Origin: Peptoclostridium sp965368085
GTDB taxonomy: Bacteria; Bacillota; Clostridia; Peptostreptococcales; Peptostreptococcaceae
DNA: 57,758 bases
Assembly: GCA_965368085.1 (NCBI GenBank)
Contig: CBDULP010000016.1
Coordinates: 1-57,758 of the forward strand
Reading direction: 5' to 3'
Below are positions 34,759-42,398 of the stretch, one piece after another. The notes beneath the pieces are model-generated. The model did no database searches. It saw only the letters and a list, made by a program, of their open reading frames with translations, and was not told the DNA's origin. The number at the start of each line of letters is the position of its first letter. The stretch's first letter is position 1. Made by a program: the position numbers and the translations under genes.

Positions 34759-35004
34759 GTAAAAATGCACCATCATTTTCACAGTAGTTTTCTAACATCA
34801 AAAAATATATTTTTAACAATTTCACACTATCATGGGGATATCATACAGATTTTTAATGCAGACAAGATTAAGAAAAGCATATATATAGATATAATTTTAA
34901 AATTTCATTAGTACATTATAACATACTCTTTCCATAATATCATTTTTATTTTCAAAAATATGCAAAAATGCATTTCAGCCCCGGCATTTGCGGGGCTGTT
35001 TTGA
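34658..35004 (-). promoter_or_regulatory. rho leader and rho-glpX gap
   Basis: This 347-base gap holds the glpX terminator, a likely rho promoter (extended -10 TGT TATAAT, TATAAT at 34915-34920, no clear -35) and about 250 bases of rho leader. The leader contains the small ORF at 34615-34758 and an AAGCAG/CTGCTT pairing near the rho start. Long rho leaders with self-attenuation are known in other bacteria; whether this applies here is inference. Confidence 0.5.
34976..34998 (-). terminator. Terminator after glpX
   Basis: An 8-bp GC-rich stem CAGCCCCG/CGGGGCTG (34976-34983 with 34991-34998) lies 7 bases past the glpX stop. The T-run on the minus strand is delayed (AAATGCATTTTTG). Confidence 0.65.
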
Positions 35005-35970
35005 CTATTTTGCATATTTCGGTTTTTTGTCCATCTTGTGTATTGCCTCTATGAATCTTATTGTTCCAGTTGAATTTCTCATTACAACAGAATGGGTTTT
35101 TGCCATTCCTACGCCGTACTTGACACCCTTGATAAGGCTTCCGTCCGATATCCCTGTTGCAGCAAAATAAATATCTTCTCCTGCCGCAAGGTCTTCCATA
35201 GTAAGTAGCTTTTCTTCACTTTGGCCCATATTAATGCATCTTAGCCTTTCTTCTTCAGTATAAGGCATAAGTCTTCCCTGGAAGTCTCCTCCAAGGCATT
35301 TAAGCGCAGCCGCAGATATAACTCCCTCTGGAGCTCCTCCTATGCACATCATCATATCTATTCCCGTATCTTCAAAACATGTAGCTATTGCCGCCTCAAT
35401 ATCTCCAGAATCAAAAAGTTTCACCCTGCAGCCTATTTCCCTGCACTCTGTTATTATTCCCTGGCTTCTTTCCCTGTCTATTGTTGTAACTGTTATTTCA
35501 TCAATTGACTTTCCGCTCGCCTGCGCAAATCTCTTTATGTTTTCCTTTACAGGAAGGTCCAGATGAACTATTCCTTTTCCCTTTGGTCCAACAGCTATCT
35601 TGTCCATGTACATGTCGGGAGCATGAAGAAGTGATCCCCTCGGTCCCATAGCAACCACAGCAATTGCTCCTGGAAGCCCCTTCGCAACACATGTCGTTCC
35701 GTCTACAGGATCGACGGCTATATCAACCTTAAGGCTTCCCTCTCTTCTCATGCCTATCTCTTCGCCTATATACAGCATAGGAGCTTCGTCAAGTTCTCCC
35801 TCTCCTATAACTACCACTCCGTCTATATCCATAGTATCAAACATTCTTCTCATTCTGTCAACTGCGGCCTGGTCAGCTATGTTTTTGTCGCCTTTGCCAA
35901 AATATTTCGCAGCTCCTAGCGCTGCCGCCTCTGTTACCCTTATCAGGTTTATTCCAAGATTTTTATTCAA
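35005..35970 (-). CDS. glpX: Fructose-1,6-bisphosphatase, class II (GlpX)
   Basis: Gluconeogenic enzyme hydrolysing fructose-1,6-bisphosphate. 321 residues with the family N terminus IRVTEAAALGAAKYFGKGDK, the metal-binding VVIGEGELDEAPMLYIGEE and AVDPVDGTT. A TTG at 35970 with GGGAGTGG just upstream is the better start; the frame extends five codons further. An extended -10 promoter lies at 36101-36109. Follows fsa. Confidence 0.95.
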   Translation of the reverse strand: MNKNLGINLIRVTEAAALGAAKYFGKGDKNIADQAAVDRMRRMFDTMDIDGVVVIGEGELDEAPMLYIGEEIGMRREGSLKVDIAVDPVDGTTCVAKGLPGAIAVVAMGPRGSLLHAPDMYMDKIAVGPKGKGIVHLDLPVKENIKRFAQASGKSIDEITVTTIDRERSQGIITECREIGCRVKLFDSGDIEAAIATCFEDTGIDMMMCIGGAPEGVISAAALKCLGGDFQGRLMPYTEEERLRCINMGQSEEKLLTMEDLAAGEDIYFAATGISDGSLIKGVKYGVGMAKTHSVVMRNSTGTIRFIEAIHKMDKKPKYAK

Positions 35971-36100
35971 ATTGACCACTCCCAATCATTTATTATTTCA
36001 GCCTTTATAATTAAACAGCTCTGATATAGACACCTCTTTACAGCACATTTAATATATACAAAGGCTTTTAGTGTCATATTTATGCATACTGACATATAAT

Positions 36101-36109
36101 ATTATAGCA
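36101..36109 (-). promoter_or_regulatory. Extended -10 promoter candidate for glpX
   Basis: TGC TATAAT on the minus strand (TATAAT at 36101-36106), 131 bases before the glpX start, with no recognisable -35. Confidence 0.45.
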
Positions 36110-36153
36110 GATATTTTGTATTGGGATGTACCATTTAGAATATAATATGGTTT

Positions 36154-36798
36154 TTATTTTGAAGCTTTTTCCCAGTCAGCAAGGAATTTGTCTATTCCTA
36201 TATCCGTAAGCGGGTGTCCCAGCATTTTTTTGAATACTGCATATGGAACAGTTGCAATGTGAGAACCGGCAAGCGCCGCTTCCGTAACGTGCTCCGTGTG
36301 CCTTACACTTGCAGTTATAACCTCTGTTTCAATACCGTATATGTCGAATATCTCCACTATCTTTTGCACTACATCCATTCCTGTGTTTCCTATGTCATCA
36401 AGCCTTCCCACAAAAGGGCTCACATACGCCGCTCCGGCCTTTGCCGCCAAGAGAGCCTGATTCGGCGAAAACACAAGCGTAACATTAGTCTTTATTCCTT
36501 CTTTTGAAACCACACTTACCGCTTTAAGCCCTTCGTCAGTCATCGGTATTTTAACCACTACATTTTCATTTATTTTAGAAAGTTCTCTTGCCTCTTTTAT
36601 CATTTCCTGCGACTCAAGTGATATAACTTCTGCAGAAACCGGCCCGTTTACTATCGAAGTTATCTCGGCTATAACCTCTTCAAAATTTCTTCCCTCTTTT
36701 GCAACAAGAGATGGGTTTGTAGTTACTCCGTCCACTACTCCCCACGAGTTTATCTCCCTTATTTCATCCACATTTGCAGTATCAACAAAAAATTTCAT
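36154..36798 (-). CDS. fsa: Fructose-6-phosphate aldolase / transaldolase-like protein
   Basis: A short-form transaldolase-family TIM barrel of 214 residues. The Schiff-base lysine is Lys83 in VVVKIPMTDEG. Other conserved segments are MKFFVDTAN, WGVVDGVTTNPSLVAKEG and SPFVGRLDDIG. Family members act as fructose-6-phosphate aldolase or as transaldolase; sequence alone does not decide. With the split transketolase it could complete the non-oxidative pentose phosphate pathway. Confidence 0.94.
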   Translation of the reverse strand: MKFFVDTANVDEIREINSWGVVDGVTTNPSLVAKEGRNFEEVIAEITSIVNGPVSAEVISLESQEMIKEARELSKINENVVVKIPMTDEGLKAVSVVSKEGIKTNVTLVFSPNQALLAAKAGAAYVSPFVGRLDDIGNTGMDVVQKIVEIFDIYGIETEVITASVRHTEHVTEAALAGSHIATVPYAVFKKMLGHPLTDIGIDKFLADWEKASK

Positions 36799-36866
36799 GC
36801 CATTCTCCTCCCATTCTCCCTGCTTTAACCCCTTATATGTGTTTTTAATTTTAGGTATATCCGTTG

Positions 36867-36895
36867 ATTATATACCCAAAATATTATTTTTACAA
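36867..36895 (-). promoter_or_regulatory. Sigma-A promoter of fsa
   Basis: TTGTAA (36890-36895) and a perfect TATAAT (36867-36872) are 17 bases apart on the minus strand, about 70 bases before the fsa start. Confidence 0.72.
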
Positions 36896-37053
36896 GAAAT
36901 AATATTTAAAAATATCCATGGCTTTCCCTTATATAGCAACGCCCAAAAATCAAATTCCCTTTTCACAAAAGAAATTCCGATTTTCGGGCGCAACTTTCAC
37001 ATTTTATAGTTTTGAAGTGTATAAGCCCCAAATAGCATTAGATGTCCAGTAGG

Positions 37054-37071
37054 TTCATACCCTGCATGCCC
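37054..37071 (-). repeat. Short motif shared with the ends of the 192-bp inverted repeat
   Basis: GGGCATGC-2-GGTATGAA on the minus strand, three bases past the stop codon of the second TolC-like gene, matches 16 of 18 bases of the outer arm that follows ntpK (53663-53668 and inward). It may be a remnant or solo end of the same element. Confidence 0.4.
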
Positions 37072-37074
37072 ATT

Positions 37075-38553
37075 CTAATAAGTTCCTATGTCGGTAAGGT
37101 ATTTGTCCCTTGCCATATTGTAGCTGAATATTATCTGCACTATTTTCTCTTCCACATCAGCAAGCCTTTCCTGCGCTGACGTAACCTCCACTATTGTACC
37201 TGCAAAATCTGAAAGCCCTTCCGATTTCAGTCCCGCGCTTTCAATACCATATCCTTCTTCATATCTCAACTGGGCAATTTCAAGCGCTTCTTGGGCCTTT
37301 TTTTCCATTCCATCCACATACGAAAGCATATTACTTGCCGAAATCAAAGTCTCGTACGACTGCCTTATTTCACTTTCGACTTCTATTTGCATTTTTTCAA
37401 GCTCAACAGCCGATTTGTCCATCGCCACTTTTGCTTCCTTGTTTTGATATGTGTTTTCAGGATATCCCTTCGCCACCATGTCATAGTTCATTTTGTCCAC
37501 GAGATACTGCGCTGCACATTTTTTGATTTCAATACGCTTTTCGAGCCCCTGCTTTATTCCACTTTCAACGCCCATGACTTCCATAGACTCCGCACTAAAG
37601 TCCTCTACAAGTCTCATGTCATTTTCAAACCCTATGTTCATGATTTTTTTAAGCTCTGTATGCGCATTTTTTCTTTCCATATGCGCTTTTTGAAGGTCTA
37701 CCTTGAAGAGTTTCATCTGGATATCGGCAAGCAAGAGATCATCCTTTGCCCTCATTCCCTCTTCATATGACGCCTTAGCTATTTCATACTGTCTTGTGGC
37801 CCTTTCGAGTGCGGCTTTCTTGAGAAATTCAATTTTTTGGGCTTTCACGGCATCATAGTAGCACTTTCTTACCAAAAGGGCTATTTTCTTCCTTACCACC
37901 TCATACCCTGCGCTTGTCACCTCTTCTTGAAACTGGGCCATTGTAGTCAGAACGTCAGTGGCTGAATTCATTGACAAATATGCGCTTGTTGAAATATCAA
38001 GTTTCTCCTTTATCGAGTCGTTTATGCTTTTAACCCCAGAGTCTATCTTGAGGCTTCCCGAATCTATAGAGTCCTTAGCCGGCTTTATGACATTCTCTTC
38101 AAGGGATTCCTTGTCCAATCCCGAAAATTCAGGATGCTCGTCAAGCAGCTGCTTCACTTTGGGATCCTGCGAAAGCTGGCCCAAAGTAACTCCGTCCGGT
38201 ATCGCATCCGCGAGGTTTTCAAGCGAGCGCATTTTTTCCCTTGCATCTGAAATATCTTCATCTCCATGCTTTATCTTTCGCTCTGCACGCTCGGCTATCT
38301 CCCTTTGCAGCTGAGCACTTTTCCTGTCCACTTCGAATGACTTTATGTCCATGTTGTTTTCCATGGCAATCCCTATGGCTTCATCCAAGCTTATAACAAG
38401 CTGTTTGCCATTTTTACCTTGTATTTCATTATTGGCTGAAATGGCTGCTTCGTATTGCATCTCTTCAGTGCTTTGCGCATACGCCGTGAATACTGTAATC
38501 TGGCAACTGCATACTGCCGCGGCCAAAAAAATTGTCAAAACCTTGCATTTCAA
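37075..38553 (-). CDS. Exported TolC-like (outer-membrane-efflux-family) protein, second copy
   Basis: 492 residues: a signal peptide ending near TAYA-QST, then long alpha-helical segments with the OEP-family pattern (SLDEAIGIAMENNMDI; ARQYEIAKASYEEGMRAKDD-like segment; EALEIAQLRYEEGYG). An extra charged coiled-coil insert of about 100 residues sits at 70-170. No clear amphipathic beta-barrel strands are visible between the helices. The TTG at 38553 has AAAGGAGG 7 bases upstream. Directly downstream of the MarR gene, so probably in one transcript and under its control. Confidence 0.82.
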   Translation of the reverse strand: MKCKVLTIFLAAAVCSCQITVFTAYAQSTEEMQYEAAISANNEIQGKNGKQLVISLDEAIGIAMENNMDIKSFEVDRKSAQLQREIAERAERKIKHGDEDISDAREKMRSLENLADAIPDGVTLGQLSQDPKVKQLLDEHPEFSGLDKESLEENVIKPAKDSIDSGSLKIDSGVKSINDSIKEKLDISTSAYLSMNSATDVLTTMAQFQEEVTSAGYEVVRKKIALLVRKCYYDAVKAQKIEFLKKAALERATRQYEIAKASYEEGMRAKDDLLLADIQMKLFKVDLQKAHMERKNAHTELKKIMNIGFENDMRLVEDFSAESMEVMGVESGIKQGLEKRIEIKKCAAQYLVDKMNYDMVAKGYPENTYQNKEAKVAMDKSAVELEKMQIEVESEIRQSYETLISASNMLSYVDGMEKKAQEALEIAQLRYEEGYGIESAGLKSEGLSDFAGTIVEVTSAQERLADVEEKIVQIIFSYNMARDKYLTDIGTY

Positions 38554-38568
38554 GGCTGACACCTCCTT

Positions 38569-39051
38569 TTACTCAAAAGAATCCACTATTCCCCTTTGAA
38601 GCTTTTGTAGAAGCTGTGACAGCTGCTTTTTCTCCTCATCGCTAAGAGAGTGGGTCATCCTTTGGCTGAATTCAATGTGTTTGTCTTTTACACTTTCAAA
38701 AAGGTCTTTTCCCTTTTGTGTAAGGTATGCCTTTGTCGATCTCTTGTCATCAGGGTTTATTTTCTTTTCAACAAGCGCCTCTTTCACCATTCTGTCTATA
38801 AGCCCAGTCATATTGGCTCTTGTAACAAGCATTCTCTTTCCTATATCACAAAGGGCCATCCCGTCCCCTTCAATGCTCAAAATAAGCAAAACTCTGAACT
38901 TTGGCTCAGATATTCCATACTTTGAAAAGAGGTCTGCATATACATATCTTATTATTTCAGTTGTTTTCAGTATATTTACTATGGTTTTTCCAGATGTATC
39001 TTCTATAAAATTATACGCCTCAAGAAAATCCGAAAGTCCTTTTTTATTCAT
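38569..39051 (-). CDS. MarR-family transcriptional regulator
   Basis: 160 residues with a winged helix: RVLLILSIEGDGMALCDIGKR, recognition helix VTRANMTGLIDRMVKEALVEK, and wing NPDDKRSTKAYLTQKGK with the family DxR signature (DDKR). Dimer helices flank it. The ATG at 39051 follows GGAGGAA. It lies between the SLH gene and a TolC-like gene and probably represses its own transcript; the palindromes at 39070-39119 could be its operator. A phenolic or drug-like ligand is typical for the family but not shown. Confidence 0.93.
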   Translation of the reverse strand: MNKKGLSDFLEAYNFIEDTSGKTIVNILKTTEIIRYVYADLFSKYGISEPKFRVLLILSIEGDGMALCDIGKRMLVTRANMTGLIDRMVKEALVEKKINPDDKRSTKAYLTQKGKDLFESVKDKHIEFSQRMTHSLSDEEKKQLSQLLQKLQRGIVDSFE

Positions 39052-39070
39052 ATCATTCCTCCAAAATGTG

Positions 39071-39119
39071 CAGTTTACATGCAAATATTTTTTTGTAAAC
39101 ACATTTACCAACTATAGTT
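39071..39119 (-). promoter_or_regulatory. Candidate MarR operator and promoter
   Basis: A perfect 10-bp palindrome AACTATAGTT (39110-39119) and a GTTTAC/GTAAAC inverted repeat (about 39073-39100) flank a possible promoter TTTACA-16-TAAACT upstream of the MarR gene. MarR sites are often such AT-rich palindromes. Which one, if either, is bound is unknown. Confidence 0.4.
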
Positions 39120-39123
39120 AAGC

Positions 39124-39147
39124 AATGCCTCGCTTGTACGAGGCATT
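39124..39147 (-). terminator. Hairpin after the SLH-protein gene
   Basis: A perfect 9-bp stem AATGCCTCG/CGAGGCATT (39124-39132 with 39139-39147), 33 bases past the SLH stop. On the minus strand it is followed by GCTTAACTATAG, with no T-run, so it may be a weak or Rho-assisted terminator or an RNA-stability element. Confidence 0.5.
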
Positions 39148-39179
39148 ACATGCAATCCATTTTTCATGTTAAAACCGCT

Positions 39180-41114
39180 TTACTGGATCTTGATTATTCT
39201 TTCCGCGCTTACAGCGCCCAGTTGGTCTTTTCCTATAACGGATATCACGTCTTCTTCGTCAAAATCATCTTCGTCCATGCTTCTTCCGTTGTAGTTTTCC
39301 ATATCTGTGCTAGACTTGTATTTTACATATATAGACTTTTTCGTAGTACTGTCTTTTATCTTTATTATGTTGTCTCCCGTATCGATATCCTCTATTTCCC
39401 CTGTAATAGTCGATACGGCTATTTCGTCGTCACATTCAATCTTGCTTACAAGGTCAGTTTCAAGTTCAAGCTTGGCCTCGTAATTAAGCCTCAAGTCGTA
39501 AAGCCCTGCACTGTCATTGTCTATTTCCACTTCGAAATCAGGTGCTATCCTGTATGTTACGAGCTTGTCATTTTTATCTAGTATCGTTATTTTAGGTTCG
39601 CTCGATATTAATATTTCTTTTATTATGCCCTCAGCATCCTTGGATACACTCTCAGCATCTATATCGACAACCACCGAATATTCAAGTTCAATCTCAACCT
39701 TGTCTCCAACTCTTATATCCGAAAGCTTTGCACTTTTGTCTCCATTTCTCTTTACATCTACATCATCGTCTATATCGAATTTGTATTCCTTTTCATCATC
39801 GTCTTTGTCAGTAAGTATAATATAGTCTTCGTCTGTGTCTACCTCTTCGACATATCCTGTAAGTCTGCCGTCCTTAGAAAAAGCTTCCAGTTTGTCTACA
39901 ACTCCATTTTCAACTTCAATCTCCACCCTGTCGTCTTTTTGTATGTCATACACACTTGAGTTTTTTCCGTCTATTTCTATATCGCTGCTGCCGTCTATGG
40001 CAAATTGCCTCGTTTTGCTCCCATCCTTGATCTCGATAAACGTCTTGCTTAGACCGTCTGATCCAACATTGAAATAAGCCTTTACAAAATATCCTTCAAT
40101 ACTTTCTTCTCTTTCGCTTATGTCAACAGACACAAGCTTGTCTCCCGATACCCTTATCTTTACATCGTCGCCTTTTACAATATCAGATACATTTGCATTT
40201 TTTCTGCCCAGCTTTACGATTACGCTGTCCGTGTTGTTTTTAAATGAAAGCTTTGTGCCCTTTGAAGTTTCTATCATAAGAAGAGTATCCCCGCCCGCCT
40301 GTGTTACAGAGTAGACTTCGCCATTTATTGCCATTATGGCATCACTTGAAGAGTCTGAAGAACCCTCTTCATCCTTGGCGTCCGACGAATCCGAAGGCTT
40401 GTTGTCTGTGCTTCCACTTGAAGAATCAGTTGATGAATCACCATTTGATATTATGTCATTTGAAAGCTTTAGTATCTTTGCCATTTCCCCTCTTTTTACA
40501 ACTCCATATGAGTTGAATACAAGCTTATTGCTTGGATACTTCGTCTGTCCGCTTATTATCTTCTTTTCAACAAGCGCACCTATATATGGCACTGCACTTG
40601 CCGGTATGTCATCCACATCTTCAAAATCAAGTACATAGACCTTGCCCCTGTCATTATATCCAAGTGCCTTTCCTATGTATATCGGTACTTCCCACCTTTT
40701 AGCGGGAGCCTGCTCTCCTTTTTCAGTCAAAAACTTAATAAGGTTCTGCTGGAATATCCCCTTTTCCATGCAAAATACAAGCGGCTTTTGAGCCCAAGTC
40801 GGAACAGCATATGTTTCAAAATCAGCATTATATTTGCTCTTGTTTGAATTGTATATGCCGTCCACCTCAGACTGCTCAAACATTCTTGATATCGCAACCA
40901 GCGCCTGCATTTTTGTTATTGCTTCTTCCGGCTTGAATTTTCCGTCCGGATATCCAGATAGTATTCCCTCGCCTACCATCTCGTCCACATACTGCTTTGA
41001 CCAATGCTTTGACATGTCCGAAAATTTCTCTGCACCAAACGAAAACTGTATGCTTGTCACAACAAATATCACTGCTATAAGTATCGCTATTACCTTTTTG
41101 ATCCACTGACTCAT
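39180..41114 (-). CDS. SLH-domain cell-surface protein with tandem beta-rich repeats
   Basis: 644 residues. A signal peptide (about 1-28) is followed by one clear SLH repeat (31-75: FSDMSKHW, GILSGYPDGKFKPEEAITK) and two degenerate ones (about 100-150, 164-215, the latter with VVKRGEMAKI). After a Ser/Asp linker (224-259) come about five repeats of roughly 75 residues. Each has a G-x-V/I opening, a short acidic turn, and a G/D-D-x-V-x-I/V-E/R core. The SLH region should bind pyruvylated wall polymer. The repeats are not a family I can name with certainty (DUF5666-like). It lies between two TolC-like genes. Confidence 0.88.
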   Translation of the reverse strand: MSQWIKKVIAILIAVIFVVTSIQFSFGAEKFSDMSKHWSKQYVDEMVGEGILSGYPDGKFKPEEAITKMQALVAISRMFEQSEVDGIYNSNKSKYNADFETYAVPTWAQKPLVFCMEKGIFQQNLIKFLTEKGEQAPAKRWEVPIYIGKALGYNDRGKVYVLDFEDVDDIPASAVPYIGALVEKKIISGQTKYPSNKLVFNSYGVVKRGEMAKILKLSNDIISNGDSSTDSSSGSTDNKPSDSSDAKDEEGSSDSSSDAIMAINGEVYSVTQAGGDTLLMIETSKGTKLSFKNNTDSVIVKLGRKNANVSDIVKGDDVKIRVSGDKLVSVDISEREESIEGYFVKAYFNVGSDGLSKTFIEIKDGSKTRQFAIDGSSDIEIDGKNSSVYDIQKDDRVEIEVENGVVDKLEAFSKDGRLTGYVEEVDTDEDYIILTDKDDDEKEYKFDIDDDVDVKRNGDKSAKLSDIRVGDKVEIELEYSVVVDIDAESVSKDAEGIIKEILISSEPKITILDKNDKLVTYRIAPDFEVEIDNDSAGLYDLRLNYEAKLELETDLVSKIECDDEIAVSTITGEIEDIDTGDNIIKIKDSTTKKSIYVKYKSSTDMENYNGRSMDEDDFDEEDVISVIGKDQLGAVSAERIIKIQ

Positions 41115-41195
41115 ACTTTATGCCTCCTTGATCTGTCCCCCATCACTGTGTACATGCTATGGAACCCTAAATATATTATAAATCTTTTCTTTCCA

Positions 41196-41225
41196 AAATA
41201 AAAGGAGAAGCCGCAGCTCCTCCTT
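41196..41225 (-). terminator. Terminator of the RND efflux operon
   Basis: A 10-bp stem (41202-41211 with 41216-41225, one G-T pair) with a TGCG loop is followed by TTATTTTGG on the minus strand. It lies 10 bases past the TolC-like gene, so the SLH gene is probably transcribed separately; a TATAAT box near 41175 lacks a good -35. Confidence 0.72.
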
Positions 41226-41234
41226 AAATGAGTC

Positions 41235-42398
41235 TTAATTCCCGCCTATGTTTACAGACTTATTGTAATTTATTATAGAAAGGTTGTACTGCGAAACCTC
41301 GCTGTCATACCCAAGTTGCGCATAGTAAAGCGTATTTCTGGCCTCTCTTACGTCAAGTATAGTCTTGTATCCTGCATCATATGAAAGCTCCGTAAGCCTT
41401 AGCGCTTCCTTAGCCTTTTCCAGTGCCGCTTTTTTACTTTCCATATTTTTGTTCTTAGTCCTTATTTCATTATATTTTTGCTTTATGTCGAATTCCACAT
41501 TGAGCTTGAGGTCGTCAAGCGATTGCTCCGCTTTTTTTGCTGCAAGCTCCTTCTTTTTATATACAAATGTATTCGATGTGAATTTCTTGGCATTAGTTTC
41601 AAAATCCAGTTTTGCAAGCTCATGTCCATGCTGCACCTGCTTCACGTCAAGCCTTGAATCATAAGCCGTCTGAATGTCCTTTTTAACATCCGCACTGAAC
41701 CCTTCCTTTGCATACATGCTTGTAAGCTCAAGCTCCGTATCTAGAGGATATCCTATTATCATGTCCAGCGCCATGGTTGCAGTTTTATATGAGTTTTGGG
41801 CGTTTTCCATAGATGCAACGGCCTCGTCAAGGGAATATTGCGCTATCAAAAGATCCGATTTCGAAACCACTCCCAGCTCATACTTCTTCGAAACTATCTC
41901 ATGGCTTCTCTTTGAGTTATCAAGGTTGTCTATGGATGCATCAAGAGCACTCTTGGCATTTAATACTCCATAGTATGCATTTGTAACATTATATTTTATG
42001 TCTTCTACAACCTTTTCCTGTTTTATAGCTTCTTCTTCAAGAGCATAGTCTGCAGCGGTAGAGAAAAACTCCCCACTTAGCTGAATCCCTTCAACTGTTC
42101 CTGATGAAAAATCCATGTCCTTGTACTTCTTTTCGCTTCTTTTGGCCTCTTTGAGCTCTATCTTTTTAGTCTCGAGTTCAAGCTTTGATATTTCAACTGC
42201 ATCTGAATTCTTTATCGATTCTTCTATCGCATCTTGAAGCGACAGCTTTATAGCCTCAGACTGGTCGGTTTTCTCTGCGGTCTGCACCGTTTTAGAATCC
42301 GCACCGTCCTCTGCATATGTGAATATGCTCGATGCAAGTATCAAAAATGCTGCAAGCACTCCCATCATGCCTCTTTTTAAGCCTCTTGAAATTTCCAT
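41235..42398 (-). CDS. Exported TolC-like (outer-membrane-efflux-family) protein of the RND operon
   Basis: 387 residues with a signal peptide (MMGVLAAFLILASSIFTYAE) and two OEP-type helical repeats. The first contains KKYELGVVSKSDLLIAQYSL and DEAVASMENAQNSYKTA, the second RLTELSYDAGYKTILDVREA. It is shorter than E. coli TolC, and the segments where barrel strands would lie (about 90-125 and 265-290) are short and charged. It may therefore be a barrel-less alpha-helical tube. Its start overlaps the permease stop (TAATG), and a terminator follows. Confidence 0.86.
   Translation of the reverse strand: MEISRGLKRGMMGVLAAFLILASSIFTYAEDGADSKTVQTAEKTDQSEAIKLSLQDAIEESIKNSDAVEISKLELETKKIELKEAKRSEKKYKDMDFSSGTVEGIQLSGEFFSTAADYALEEEAIKQEKVVEDIKYNVTNAYYGVLNAKSALDASIDNLDNSKRSHEIVSKKYELGVVSKSDLLIAQYSLDEAVASMENAQNSYKTATMALDMIIGYPLDTELELTSMYAKEGFSADVKKDIQTAYDSRLDVKQVQHGHELAKLDFETNAKKFTSNTFVYKKKELAAKKAEQSLDDLKLNVEFDIKQKYNEIRTKNKNMESKKAALEKAKEALRLTELSYDAGYKTILDVREARNTLYYAQLGYDSEVSQYNLSIINYNKSVNIGGN

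Noticed and set aside
35971..36153. Extra gene between glpX and fsa
   Set aside because: The gap is short and AT-rich and holds only promoter-like sequence.
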